From contig CAXBPZ010000010.1 of assembly GCA_963977845.1 (NCBI GenBank), forward strand, positions 1-28,012: a stretch of DNA of 28,012 nt, in the 5' to 3' direction. A model generated the notes under the pieces. That model did not search any database. It was not told where the DNA came from and saw only the letters and a list, made by a program, of their open reading frames with translations. Of this stretch, positions 7,375-15,807 are shown piece after piece (within the stretch, counting starts at the first letter, position 1; every line of letters starts with the position of its first letter). The position numbers and the translations under genes are program-made. Source of the DNA: Methylopumilus sp003533095 (GTDB lineage: Bacteria; Pseudomonadota; Gammaproteobacteria; Burkholderiales; Methylophilaceae).

Positions 7375-8733
7375 TTATTTCTTTTTAGGTTTAGTCCAGC
7401 CAGCAATGCTAGTCTGTTTTGAACGAGATACGGTAAGTTCTCCCGGAGGTGCATCTTTAGTAATCGTGGAGCCAGCAGCTACAGTCGCACCCTTACCAAT
7501 TTTCACAGGAGCAACGAGTGCTGAATTAGATCCGATGAAGACATCATCTTCAATTGTGGTCGGATGTTTATTGGCGCCATCGTAATTGCAAGTAATTGTC
7601 CCAGCACCAATATTGACTGATTTACCTACGAAGCTGTCACCTATGTAACTTAAATGATTAATATTGGTTTCATCATTTACTTTACTATTTTTTATTTCAA
7701 CGAAGTTACCAATGTGCACATGATGTTGTAACTTTGTGCCGGGTCTCAATCTTGCAAATGGACCCACGCGACAATGTTTACCTACTTCACTCTCAACAAT
7801 GTGTGAGTATGGTTCGATCAAAGTATGATCACCTATGACGCTATCTTTAATGTGTGAATAGGCTGCAACTTTAACGTGATTACCGAGTACAACTTTACCC
7901 TCAAAAATACAACCCACATCGATTGTCACATCCTGACCCGCGATGACTTCACCGCGGATATCAATACGACTCGGATCCATAAGAGTGACGCCTTCATCCA
8001 TCAATTTTTTTGCTGTCATAAGTTGATAGTTTCTTTCCATGGTTGCTAATTCAAATTTCGAATTAATCCCGGTAATCGATACCTCATTATCCGCAGATTC
8101 ACTGAATACTTCAATGTTATCTTCAATCGATAAACCTACAATATCAGTCAAATAATATTCTTTTTGTGCATTTTGATTAGTAAGTCTTTGAATCCAATTT
8201 TTTAAAAGATGATTCGGGGCACACATGATGCCCGTATTAATTTCCTTAATATTTTTTTGTGCCGTATCACAATCTTTCTCTTCCACAATTTTTTGAATGC
8301 GGCCCTCTTTTCTTATAATCCTGCCGTAACCTTTTGGATCTTCTTTTGTGTAAGTTAAAACGGCTAAATTTTTTTGGCCTTTTTGAATTAAGCGCTGAAT
8401 GGTGGTTTGATCAATGAGGGGCACGTCGCCATAAAGGATGAGTGTGCTGCCTTCCTCTTTCATTAAAGAAATAGTTTGCATGACAGCGTGGCCTGTCCCT
8501 AATTGTTCTTTTTGCTCTACCCACTGAATGTGTTGTGATGAAAATGTTTTTTGGACCTGATCACCGCCATATCCATATACAACAATCAATTGGTTTGGAT
8601 TAAATGACATAGACGCGTCAATGACATAACCTAAAAGCGGTTTATGAGCGAGTGGTTGCAAGACTTTGGGTAAATCAGAACGCATTCGCGTTCCCTTGCC
8701 TGCAGCTAAAATCACGATAGATAAAGACATCAT
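7375..8733 (-). CDS. glmU: Bifunctional GlmU: glucosamine-1-phosphate acetyltransferase / UDP-GlcNAc pyrophosphorylase
   Basis: GlmU acetylates glucosamine-1-phosphate and then couples the product to UTP, giving UDP-GlcNAc. In the 452-residue protein the uridyltransferase domain has AAGKGTRM at residues 10-17, EQLGTGHA at about 76-83 and YGDVPL at 101-106. The left-handed beta-helix acetyltransferase domain runs from about 255 to the end, with repeated hexapeptides, the RLRPGT loop near 328-333, the catalytic-base His360 in NINHLSYIGD and CNYDGANKH near 382-390. Two consecutive ATG codons (8733 and 8730) could both start translation; no strong ribosome-binding site decides between them. It heads a minus-strand group glmU-glmS-GT2-LAB_N, starting downstream of the ATP synthase terminator. 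Confidence 0.97.
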   Translation of the reverse strand: MMSLSIVILAAGKGTRMRSDLPKVLQPLAHKPLLGYVIDASMSFNPNQLIVVYGYGGDQVQKTFSSQHIQWVEQKEQLGTGHAVMQTISLMKEEGSTLILYGDVPLIDQTTIQRLIQKGQKNLAVLTYTKEDPKGYGRIIRKEGRIQKIVEEKDCDTAQKNIKEINTGIMCAPNHLLKNWIQRLTNQNAQKEYYLTDIVGLSIEDNIEVFSESADNEVSITGINSKFELATMERNYQLMTAKKLMDEGVTLMDPSRIDIRGEVIAGQDVTIDVGCIFEGKVVLGNHVKVAAYSHIKDSVIGDHTLIEPYSHIVESEVGKHCRVGPFARLRPGTKLQHHVHIGNFVEIKNSKVNDETNINHLSYIGDSFVGKSVNIGAGTITCNYDGANKHPTTIEDDVFIGSNSALVAPVKIGKGATVAAGSTITKDAPPGELTVSRSKQTSIAGWTKPKKK

Positions 8734-8752
8734 GTGTATTTTATCGTCTATT

Positions 8753-8767
8753 TGTCATCACATGACA
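8753..8767. repeat. Short perfect inverted repeat upstream of glmU
   Basis: TGTCAT-CAC-ATGACA forms two 6-bp arms around a 3-base centre, about 20 bases before the glmU start and directly past the atpC terminator. It has the size and symmetry of an operator half-site pair, but no regulator can be named and chance is possible. Confidence 0.3.
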
Positions 8768-8795
8768 TAAAAAAAGCAGCTTAAAAGCTGCTTTT
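8768..8795 (-). terminator. Rho-independent terminator of the ATP synthase operon
   Basis: An 11-bp perfect stem (AAAAGCAGCTT at 8772-8782, AA loop, AAGCTGCTTTT at 8785-8795) lies 23 bases past the atpC stop. On the minus strand the stem is followed by a run of seven Ts, the layout of an intrinsic terminator for atpIBEFHAGDC. The other strand has only a four-T run, so the terminator acts mainly on minus-strand transcripts. Confidence 0.85.
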
Positions 8796-8818
8796 AATAA
8801 TTTTGTAAGTTTTGTAAC

Positions 8819-9241
8819 TTAGTGTTTTTGACGTAATTTTTGAATCGCTTGAATTTGTGCAATCGCTTCTGCTAATTCAGCTTGCGCTTTTGCATAGTCC
8901 ACGTCAGACGAACGATTTTTCATCGCTTCTTCAGCAGCCTTCTTAGCGGCGTTAGCTTGTGCTTCATCAAGATCATGGCCACGAATCGCTGTGTCTGCTA
9001 AAACAGTCACAACACCGGGTTGCACTTCTAAAATACCGCCTGAGATATAAATGAGTTGTTCTTCATTTTTATCTGCGAGTTTAATGCGAAGCGCACCTGG
9101 TTTAATGGATGTGATCATCGGTGCATGACGTGGATAAATACCGACTTCACCCATTTGTGCAGGAGCTGCAATAAATTCAGCTTCACCTGAAAAAATAGAT
9201 TCTTCAGCGCTGACGACATCAATGTGAACGGTAGCTACCAT
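8819..9241 (-). CDS. atpC: F1 ATP synthase epsilon subunit
   Basis: The epsilon subunit is part of the central stalk and can inhibit ATP hydrolysis. The 140-residue protein has the N-terminal beta-sandwich with VDVVSAEESIFSGEAEF-type sequence (VHIDVVSAEESIFSGEAEF at 5-23) and APAQMGEVGIYPRHAPMITSIKPG near 26-49, then the C-terminal helical pair from about residue 85 (DEAQANAAKKAAEEAM). It is the last gene of the operon, 19 bases after atpD, and is followed by a strong terminator. Confidence 0.96.
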   Translation of the reverse strand: MVATVHIDVVSAEESIFSGEAEFIAAPAQMGEVGIYPRHAPMITSIKPGALRIKLADKNEEQLIYISGGILEVQPGVVTVLADTAIRGHDLDEAQANAAKKAAEEAMKNRSSDVDYAKAQAELAEAIAQIQAIQKLRQKH

Positions 9242-9260
9242 ATCGTTTTTACCTAATCAA

Positions 9261-10688
9261 TTAAGATAATGTTTTAGCTTTTGCAACTGCTTCTTCGATG
9301 CTACCTACCATGTAGAACGCTTGTTCTGGTAAGTGATCATATTCACCACTCACAATCGCTTTAAAGCCTTTGATCGTATCTTTGAGTGATACATATTTAC
9401 CAGGTGCACCTGTAAACACTTCGGCAACGTGGAATGGTTGTGATAAGAAACGTTGAATCTTACGTGCACGGCTCACGGCTAATTTATCTTCTGGAGACAA
9501 TTCATCCATACCAAGAATCGCAATAATATCGCGTAATTCTTTATAGCGTTGTAATGTGGATTGAACAGAGCGTGCCACTTGATAATGTTCTTCACCTACG
9601 ATTTGTGGATCAAGCTGACGTGATGTGGAGTCCAATGGATCAACCGCTGGGTAAATACCAAGCGATGCAATGTCACGCGATAACACGACGGTGGAATCCA
9701 AATGCTGGAATGTCGTTGCAGGAGATGGATCAGTCAAGTCGTCGGCTGGCACATACACCGCTTGAATCGATGTGATCGAACCTGTTTTGGTTGAAGTAAT
9801 ACGCTCTTGCAAGCGACCCATTTCGTCAGCGAGTGTAGGTTGATAACCTACCGCTGAAGGCATACGTCCTAAAAGTGCAGACACTTCAGTACCTGCGAGT
9901 GTGTATCGATAAATATTATCCACGAAGAAAAGAACGTCACGACCTTCGTCACGGAATTTTTCAGCCATGGTTAAACCTGAGAGCGCTACACGTAAACGGT
10001 TACCTGGTGGCTCGTTCATCTGACCGAACACCATCGCTACTTTCGATTCTTCCATATCATCTAATTTAATAACGCCTGCATCTGACATTTCATGATAGAA
10101 GTCATTACCCTCACGTGTACGTTCACCCACACCTGCAAATACAGATAGACCTGAGTGTTGTTTAGCAATGTTATTAATGAGTTCCAACATGTTCACTGTC
10201 TTACCTACACCCGCACCTCCGAAGAGACCCACTTTACCGCCTTTTGCGAATGGGCATACTAAGTCGATCACCTTGATGCCTGTTTCAAGTAAGTCCACAG
10301 AAGGTGATAGGTCTTTAAAGTCTGGTGCTTTTTGGTGAATAGAACGGAATTCTTTAGATTTAATAGGGCCTAATTCATCAATAGGTCGACCAAGGACGTC
10401 CATGATGCGGCCAAGTGTGCCGGAGCCAACGGGCACATTAATCGCAGCGCCTGTCGATTTAAATGTAGTGCCGCGCGCGAGTCCATCAGAAGAACCCATC
10501 GCAATCGTTCTCACAATGCCGTCACCAAGCTGTTGTTGCACTTCGAGTGTCAACCCTGCTTCAGCTTGTGAGTCTTTGTCATCTATGATCAATGCATCAA
10601 ATACTTTTGGCATTTGATCGCGAGGAAACTCGACGTCAACCACCGCACCGATACATTGCACTACTTTTCCGATTTGTTTACTAGCCAT
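9261..10688 (-). CDS. atpD: F1 ATP synthase beta subunit
   Basis: This is the catalytic subunit of the F1 head. The 475-residue protein has the Walker A motif GGAGVGKT at residues 157-164, the following GVGERTREGNDFYHEM segment with the catalytic Glu, LFFVDNIYRYTLAGTEVSALL for Walker B and its surroundings, and the ALLGRMPSAVGYQPTL stretch. The variant DNIYRYTLAGTEVSA is familiar from betaproteobacterial beta subunits, where most other groups have an FRF form, so it supports the taxonomic guess. An AAGGAT ribosome-binding site precedes the ATG. All catalytic features are intact. Confidence 0.98.
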   Translation of the reverse strand: MASKQIGKVVQCIGAVVDVEFPRDQMPKVFDALIIDDKDSQAEAGLTLEVQQQLGDGIVRTIAMGSSDGLARGTTFKSTGAAINVPVGSGTLGRIMDVLGRPIDELGPIKSKEFRSIHQKAPDFKDLSPSVDLLETGIKVIDLVCPFAKGGKVGLFGGAGVGKTVNMLELINNIAKQHSGLSVFAGVGERTREGNDFYHEMSDAGVIKLDDMEESKVAMVFGQMNEPPGNRLRVALSGLTMAEKFRDEGRDVLFFVDNIYRYTLAGTEVSALLGRMPSAVGYQPTLADEMGRLQERITSTKTGSITSIQAVYVPADDLTDPSPATTFQHLDSTVVLSRDIASLGIYPAVDPLDSTSRQLDPQIVGEEHYQVARSVQSTLQRYKELRDIIAILGMDELSPEDKLAVSRARKIQRFLSQPFHVAEVFTGAPGKYVSLKDTIKGFKAIVSGEYDHLPEQAFYMVGSIEEAVAKAKTLS

Positions 10689-10725
10689 TTTTTTATCCTT
10701 AGGACTCTAAATAATTAATTCAATG

Positions 10726-11592
10726 TTATGCAACCGCAGCTGCACCACCCACAATTTCTGAAATTTCTTTTGTAATTGCCGCTTGACGTGCTTTGTTATA
10801 AATCAATTTCAATTCGCCAATCACATTCTTTGCATTATCTGAAGCTGACTTCATTGCCACCATGCGTGCAGATTGTTCTGAAGCCATATTTTCTGTAACG
10901 CCGTGATAAATCAAAGACTCCATATAACGTGTCAATAATTGATCAATCACACTTTGTGCATCCGGCTCATAGATATAATCCCATGGGCCTTCTGGGCTTC
11001 CGATTTTGTCTCCTGAGAGTGGTAGCAATTGATCCACGACAGGTTCTTGCTTCATGGTATTAATAAATTTGGTATAGCAAATAAAGAGTTGATCTAGTTC
11101 ACCATTCACGTATGCATCTAGCATCACTTTGATAGCACCAATTAATTTTTCTAGATGCGGTGTATCACCTAAGCCTGTGATGTGTGATTTCACATTCGCA
11201 TTAATACGCGTCATGAAACCTAAGCCTTTATTGCCTAATGCGCTGACGTGTACTTTTTTACCTTGCGCTTCCCATTCCTTCATTTGGTTAACTGACATTC
11301 TTAATACGTTCGTATTAAGGCCACCACATAAACCTTTGTCGGAGGTCACAACAATCAAACCAATATTTTTAACCTGATCTTTCTTTACTAAAAACGGATG
11401 TTTATATTCAGATTGTGCATACGATAAATGCGCAGCAACATTTCTGATTTTCTCAGCATATGGACGTGCTTGACGCATACGTTCTTGCGCTTTACGCATC
11501 TTAGATGCTGCGACCATCTCCATCGCTTTAGTGATCTTTCGTGTATTTTCTACACTCTTGATCTTGGTTCTGATTTCTTTACTACCGGCCAT
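10726..11592 (-). CDS. atpG: F1 ATP synthase gamma subunit
   Basis: Gamma forms the rotating central shaft inside the alpha3-beta3 head. The 288-residue protein starts MAGSKEIRTKIKSVENTRKI and continues TKAMEMVAASKMRKAQ, the conserved N-terminal helix. SDKGLCGGLN lies near residue 84-93, and the C-terminal helix includes MKSASDNAKNVI and ends with KARQAAITKEISEIVGGA, the family signature. It lies 14 bases after atpA and 37 bases before atpD. Confidence 0.97.
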   Translation of the reverse strand: MAGSKEIRTKIKSVENTRKITKAMEMVAASKMRKAQERMRQARPYAEKIRNVAAHLSYAQSEYKHPFLVKKDQVKNIGLIVVTSDKGLCGGLNTNVLRMSVNQMKEWEAQGKKVHVSALGNKGLGFMTRINANVKSHITGLGDTPHLEKLIGAIKVMLDAYVNGELDQLFICYTKFINTMKQEPVVDQLLPLSGDKIGSPEGPWDYIYEPDAQSVIDQLLTRYMESLIYHGVTENMASEQSARMVAMKSASDNAKNVIGELKLIYNKARQAAITKEISEIVGGAAAVA

Positions 11593-11606
11593 AATGACTC
11601 TTTATA

Positions 11607-13148
11607 TTAGTAAGCGTTACTTGATTTAAAATCTTCAACGGCTTTTTCAAGTGCTTTTTCATTGTCACCTGATAAGTCAGTTGTTTTTTCGATGTCTTGC
11701 ATAATCTTTTTATATTTAGAATTCATGAAACCATGCAATGCATTTTCAAATGCCAACACTTTGTTAGTTGGAACATCATCGAAGTAACCTTTGTTTGCTG
11801 CAAATAAAGTCACAGCCATTTGTGAAACGTTTAAAGGTGCATACTGTGCTTGCTTCATAAGCTCAGTAAACATACGACCGCGGTCAAGTTGTTTACGTGT
11901 CGCTTCATCAAGATCAGATGCAAATTGTGCGAACGCTGCTAACTCACGATACTGCGCTAACGCTAAACGTACACCGCCACCTAATTTTTTAATCACTTTA
12001 GTTTGAGCAGCACCACCTACGCGAGATACAGAAATACCTGCGTTAATCGCTGGACGAATACCTGCGTTAAATAAGTCTGTTTCAAGGAAGATCTGACCGT
12101 CAGTAATAGAAATTACGTTTGTCGGAACGAATGCAGAAACGTCACCTGCAGCAGTTTCAATAATAGGTAATGCCGTTAATGATCCGGTTTTACCTTTGAC
12201 TTTGCCTTTGGTAAATTTTTCTACATATTCTTCATTCACACGCGCTGCACGTTCAAGTAAACGTGAGTGAATGTAGAACACGTCACCTGGATAAGCTTCA
12301 CGACCTGGTGGACGACGTAAGAGTAATGAGATTTGACGATAAGCAATCGCTTGTTTTGTTAAGTCATCATAAATAATCAATGCATCTTCACCGCGGTCAC
12401 GGAAATATTCACCCATTGTGCAACCCGCGTAAGGTGCTAAGAATTGTAATGCTGCTGAGTCTGAAGCTGAAGCTGCAACCACGATGGTGTATTCCATCGC
12501 GCCATGCTCTTCAAGTTTTCTCACCACGTTTGCGATCGTAGATGCTTTTTGACCAATCGCCACATAGATACAGGTCATGTTCTGACCTTTTTGATTGATA
12601 ATGGCATCGACTGCCACCGCTGTTTTACCTGTTTGACGGTCACCAATAATCAATTCACGTTGGCCGCGTCCCACTGGCACCATAGAGTCCACAGATTTTA
12701 AACCTGTTTGCACGGGTTGAGATACAGACTGACGTGCAATCACACCAGGAGCAACTTTTTCAATTTTATCTGTTAGTTTTGTTTTAACAGGGCCTTTACC
12801 GTCAATGGGTTGGCCAAGTGCATTCACCACACGACCAATTAATTCTGGGCCCACAGGCACTTCTAAAATTCGACCTGTACATTTACATGTATCGCCTTCA
12901 GTAATGTGTTCGTAGTCACCTAACACCACAGCACCCACTGAATCTCTTTCAAGATTTAAAGCAAGGCCGTACGTATTGCCTGGAAACTCGATCATTTCAC
13001 CAGACATCACGTTGGATAATCCATGAATACGCACAATACCGTCGGTCACTGATACCACGGTGCCTTGTGTTCTCGCTTCAGCGCTGGTCGAAAAATTTTC
13101 TAATCGACTTTTGATGAGTTCACTAATTTCTGATGTTGATAACTGCAT
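11607..13148 (-). CDS. atpA: F1 ATP synthase alpha subunit
   Basis: Alpha is the regulatory nucleotide-binding partner of beta in the F1 head. The 513-residue protein has the Walker A motif GDRQTGKT at 169-176, LIIYDDLTKQAIAYRQISLLLRRPPGREAYPGDVFY around residues 265-300 (shown here by its well-known order DDLTKQA then RRPPGREAYPGD), and the arginine-finger region SVSRVGGAAQ near residue 373. A strong CAGGAGA ribosome-binding site sits five bases before the ATG. Length and motifs are standard. Confidence 0.98.
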   Translation of the reverse strand: MQLSTSEISELIKSRLENFSTSAEARTQGTVVSVTDGIVRIHGLSNVMSGEMIEFPGNTYGLALNLERDSVGAVVLGDYEHITEGDTCKCTGRILEVPVGPELIGRVVNALGQPIDGKGPVKTKLTDKIEKVAPGVIARQSVSQPVQTGLKSVDSMVPVGRGQRELIIGDRQTGKTAVAVDAIINQKGQNMTCIYVAIGQKASTIANVVRKLEEHGAMEYTIVVAASASDSAALQFLAPYAGCTMGEYFRDRGEDALIIYDDLTKQAIAYRQISLLLRRPPGREAYPGDVFYIHSRLLERAARVNEEYVEKFTKGKVKGKTGSLTALPIIETAAGDVSAFVPTNVISITDGQIFLETDLFNAGIRPAINAGISVSRVGGAAQTKVIKKLGGGVRLALAQYRELAAFAQFASDLDEATRKQLDRGRMFTELMKQAQYAPLNVSQMAVTLFAANKGYFDDVPTNKVLAFENALHGFMNSKYKKIMQDIEKTTDLSGDNEKALEKAVEDFKSSNAY

Positions 13149-13172
13149 TACTATCTCCTGATAATGATTAGC

Positions 13173-13709
13173 TTATGCTTTAAGCGCGTAGGCTAAATTT
13201 TGTAATTGCTCACGAATTGAAGCATCAATCACGGTGTCGCCCACAATCACTTTTGTACCGCCTAGGATTGCTTCATCAATCGTCACTCTTGCATCAATCT
13301 TTTTATTAAATTTTTTTTCTAAACTTTTTACTAATGTATCGACTTCTTTATCTGAAGGTTTTGAAGCCACTACAATTTCTGCTTCTAAAGTCCCTTCATC
13401 TGTTGCTTTAAGGACTTCAAAGGCTTGACTAATTTCTGGTAGCACATTGATGCGTTTATATTCAATCAAAAGCTTAATGAGGTTTTCGCCATATTGATTC
13501 AATTTCTTTGCAGCAATTTTTAAAAGTGCTTTTTCACGATCTTCATCTGAAACTTTTGAATCATTAATGAATGCAAACATATGCTCATCTTTTGCTACTT
13601 GCGCTAAAAAACCCAACATCTCAGACCATTCTTTGAGTGCTTTTTTTTCTTTAGCAAGATTGAATGCTGCAACAGCATAAGGTCTTGCGATGGTGGAAAT
13701 TTCTGCCAT
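13173..13709 (-). CDS. atpH: F1 ATP synthase delta subunit
   Basis: Delta links the peripheral stalk (subunit b) to the top of the F1 head. The 178-residue protein has the helical N-terminal domain starting AEISTIARPYAVAAFNLAKE, the ENLIKLLIEYKRINVLPEI helix in the middle, and the C-terminal part with VDARVTIDEAILGGTKVIVGDTVIDASIREQL-type sequence (key points: IDEAILGG, GDTVIDASIR). The length fits the family. It is seven bases after atpF and 24 before atpA. Confidence 0.96.
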   Translation of the reverse strand: MAEISTIARPYAVAAFNLAKEKKALKEWSEMLGFLAQVAKDEHMFAFINDSKVSDEDREKALLKIAAKKLNQYGENLIKLLIEYKRINVLPEISQAFEVLKATDEGTLEAEIVVASKPSDKEVDTLVKSLEKKFNKKIDARVTIDEAILGGTKVIVGDTVIDASIREQLQNLAYALKA

Positions 13710-13716
13710 ACGAATC

Positions 13717-14187
13717 CTACAATTCTTTCGCTAACTTATTTAACATATCGCTGTGCGCTTTCTTATCAATTTCTTTTAATAAGATTTTTTCAGCGCCTGC
13801 AATCGCAAGAGTTGAAACTTGAACACGCAAAGTTTCTTTCGCGCGATTGACTTCTTGATCAATTTCAGCCTTTGCACCAAGAAGAATTCGATCTCCTTCT
13901 TCTTTGGCTTGATTTTTTGCATCTTCTAAAATTTCAGAAGCACGCTTTTCAGCTTGAGAAATAATTTCGGCTGCTTTTTGTTTTGCTTCACTTAAAGATT
14001 GCACTGATTTTTTTTCTGCAATTTCTAGAGAAGCTTTACCTTCTTGCGCTGCGGCTAATCCATCTGCAATTTCTTTTTGGCGTTTTTCTATAGCACCAAG
14101 GAGAGGTGGCCATACAAATTTCACTGTAAACCAAATGAGAATTGCAAAAGCAATCGCTTGGGCAATTAACGTTAAATTAATATTCAT
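13717..14187 (-). CDS. atpF: Fo ATP synthase subunit b
   Basis: Subunit b forms the dimeric peripheral stalk. In the 156-residue protein one transmembrane helix lies at about residues 5-27 (LTLIAQAIAFAILIWFTVKF), followed by the conserved VWPPLLGAIEKRQKEIADGL and then a long, highly charged alpha-helical coiled coil to the end. An AAGGAG ribosome-binding site five bases before the ATG is one of the strongest in the window. A single b gene is present, with no b' duplicate, as usual in Betaproteobacteria. Confidence 0.96.
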   Translation of the reverse strand: MNINLTLIAQAIAFAILIWFTVKFVWPPLLGAIEKRQKEIADGLAAAQEGKASLEIAEKKSVQSLSEAKQKAAEIISQAEKRASEILEDAKNQAKEEGDRILLGAKAEIDQEVNRAKETLRVQVSTLAIAGAEKILLKEIDKKAHSDMLNKLAKEL

Positions 14188-14228
14188 TTTTACTCCTTGT
14201 TTAAGTTCGGTCGTTAGAACCTAAACAA

Positions 14229-14504
14229 TTATTTTGCAACAACGCTTAATAATGGATTCGCAAACGCAAACATCATCGCTAAACCCACACCAATAATGAA
14301 TGACGCGTCGATCAAACCTAATAGTAAGAATACTTTTGCTTGTAATTGAGGAATCATTTCAGGTTGTCTTGCAGCACCCTCTAAGAAACTTGCACACATA
14401 ATACCGATACCGATACATGCACCAAGCGCACCTAATCCAATTATCAAACCAATACCAATACCTGTATAAGCCTGAATCATTGCTAAAAATTGAGTTGTTT
14501 CCAT
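14229..14504 (-). CDS. atpE: Fo ATP synthase subunit c
   Basis: Subunit c builds the rotating ring that carries protons. The 91-residue hairpin has two transmembrane helices, the glycine-rich GLGALGACIGIGI in the first, the polar loop EGAARQPEM near residues 42-50, and the essential carboxylate Asp66 in LLGLIDASFIIGVG. Asp followed by Ala, without the Glu/Ser pattern of sodium-binding rings, points to proton coupling. GAAGGGAAAG upstream of the ATG is a strong ribosome-binding site, as expected for the subunit needed in the most copies. Confidence 0.97.
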   Translation of the reverse strand: METTQFLAMIQAYTGIGIGLIIGLGALGACIGIGIMCASFLEGAARQPEMIPQLQAKVFLLLGLIDASFIIGVGLAMMFAFANPLLSVVAK

Positions 14505-14544
14505 GTTTACTTTCCCTTCAGTTAAAAATAACGTTAAAAATTAA

Positions 14545-15351
14545 TTAATGGCCTTCGTGCGCCATCGCTAGATAAACCACTGTGAGCATCATAAAAATAA
14601 AAGCTTGAAGCACAACAATTAAAATATGAAAGATCGACCAACCTGCGCCCAATAAAGCCCCGAAAAAAAGTCCCGAAATACCTGTTGCCGCCCACAAGCC
14701 TAATAATAAAAAGATGACTTCTCCGGCATACATGTTGCCAAAAAGTCGAAGTGAGTGAGATAGAGGTTTTGAAACGTATTCGATGAGATTAAATAAAAAG
14801 TTAAATGGCCAAACCCAAATCTTGGTGCCGAATGGTGCGGTATAAAGTTCATGTAACCAGCCTCCGAGGCCTTTCACTTTAATACCAAAATAAATCATCA
14901 GAAACCACACTGCGAGAGCAAGCGCAAATGTTGTATTCACATCAGAAGTGGGAACGCTTCTCCATTTATGAATACCGAGAAAACTATAGAAAGATGCCAT
15001 GATGTCGACTGGAAGAAAATCCATTGCATTCATGACAAGCACCCACACAAAAACAGTTAAAGCAGCTGGGGCAATAAAGGCATGGCGATCACCATGAAAA
15101 ATATTTTTAACTTGATCGTCTACAAAATCAAATATCAGTTCTACAAACGCTTGCGCTTTGGAGGGCACACCCGCAGTGGCTTTTTTTGCAACCATCCAAA
15201 TGAGGCCCATGGCCACCATGCCTAAAATGACTGACATGATGAGCGTGTCCATATGCAATGTCCAAAAAGAGGCTTCAGCACCTTGCGTATTAAAACTTAG
15301 ATGATGCTCAATATATTGCGATGGTGAGCTTAATGTACCTTCATGTTCCAT
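14545..15351 (-). CDS. atpB: Fo ATP synthase subunit a
   Basis: Subunit a provides the proton half-channels against the c ring. The start is the ATG at 15351 (268 residues): the codon just before it, a TTG, could also be read as a start, but AGGA lies seven bases before the ATG. About five to six hydrophobic helices are visible. The essential arginine lies in LSHSLRLFGNMYAGE (Arg at about 202), and the C-terminal helix has VVLQAFIFMMLTVVYLAMA. The N-terminus has no signal peptide. It follows atpI by 15 bases. Confidence 0.97.
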   Translation of the reverse strand: MEHEGTLSSPSQYIEHHLSFNTQGAEASFWTLHMDTLIMSVILGMVAMGLIWMVAKKATAGVPSKAQAFVELIFDFVDDQVKNIFHGDRHAFIAPAALTVFVWVLVMNAMDFLPVDIMASFYSFLGIHKWRSVPTSDVNTTFALALAVWFLMIYFGIKVKGLGGWLHELYTAPFGTKIWVWPFNFLFNLIEYVSKPLSHSLRLFGNMYAGEVIFLLLGLWAATGISGLFFGALLGAGWSIFHILIVVLQAFIFMMLTVVYLAMAHEGH

Positions 15352-15366
15352 CAAATGATCCTAAAT

Positions 15367-15726
15367 TCATTTATCACTTTTATTTAATTTAGCAATTGAA
15401 GCGCCTGATAAAATCGCTGCAATCCCCAGTCCAAAAATCAAAGCAAGTGGAACGAGTGCCTTATAAAACTTAAAAGTCACCCATAATACTGTGATCACAA
15501 CTATGATTTTTACTGCTTCAGCTTTTAGCATATTCATCACAATGCCAAAAGGCTCTTTGCTTTTTGATGTTTTATTAGCGATTCGGGAGCCGATGAGCAT
15601 TCCAGAAGCAACCGACATCATGCCAATTAAAACTGAAAGACCTGCATTTTGACCAAACAAAATCGTTATCGCCACTACTAAAACAACTGACGCTTTAATT
15701 TGCCAATTTATCGAGCTTAATTTCAC
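15367..15726 (-). CDS. atpI: ATP synthase protein I
   Basis: AtpI is a small membrane protein at the head of many atp operons. It helps assemble the c ring and has been linked to Mg2+ uptake, but is not part of the finished enzyme. The 119-residue protein has four hydrophobic segments (about 10-26, 28-46, 70-88 and 91-110). Conservation is low, so the call rests on size, topology and the position just before atpB. The start codon is GTG, with only a weak ribosome-binding site, which fits low output from this gene compared with the c subunit. Confidence 0.88.
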   Translation of the reverse strand: MKLSSINWQIKASVVLVVAITILFGQNAGLSVLIGMMSVASGMLIGSRIANKTSKSKEPFGIVMNMLKAEAVKIIVVITVLWVTFKFYKALVPLALIFGLGIAAILSGASIAKLNKSDK

Positions 15727-15764
15727 GCTTTTATCGGCCTTCTGCTTGCGTCACAAAGCACGAT

Positions 15765-15793
15765 ATTCTGTATGGATTTATTGATTTCGTCAA
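15765..15793 (-). promoter_or_regulatory. Candidate sigma-70 promoter of the ATP synthase operon
   Basis: Read on the minus strand, a -35 TTGACG (15788-15793, 5 of 6 matches) is followed after 17 bases by a -10-like CAGAAT (15765-15770, 4 of 6), ending 38 bases before the atpI GTG. It sits in the 81-base gap after parB, the only gap able to hold an atp promoter. The spacing is ideal but the -10 is weak. Confidence 0.5.
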
Positions 15794-15807
15794 GGGTAAA
15801 CGACGTT

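Noticed and set aside
9554..12701. Plus-strand open frames of 60-82 codons across the atp genes
   Set aside because: They are antisense shadows of atpD, atpG and atpA, whose frames are complete and conserved.
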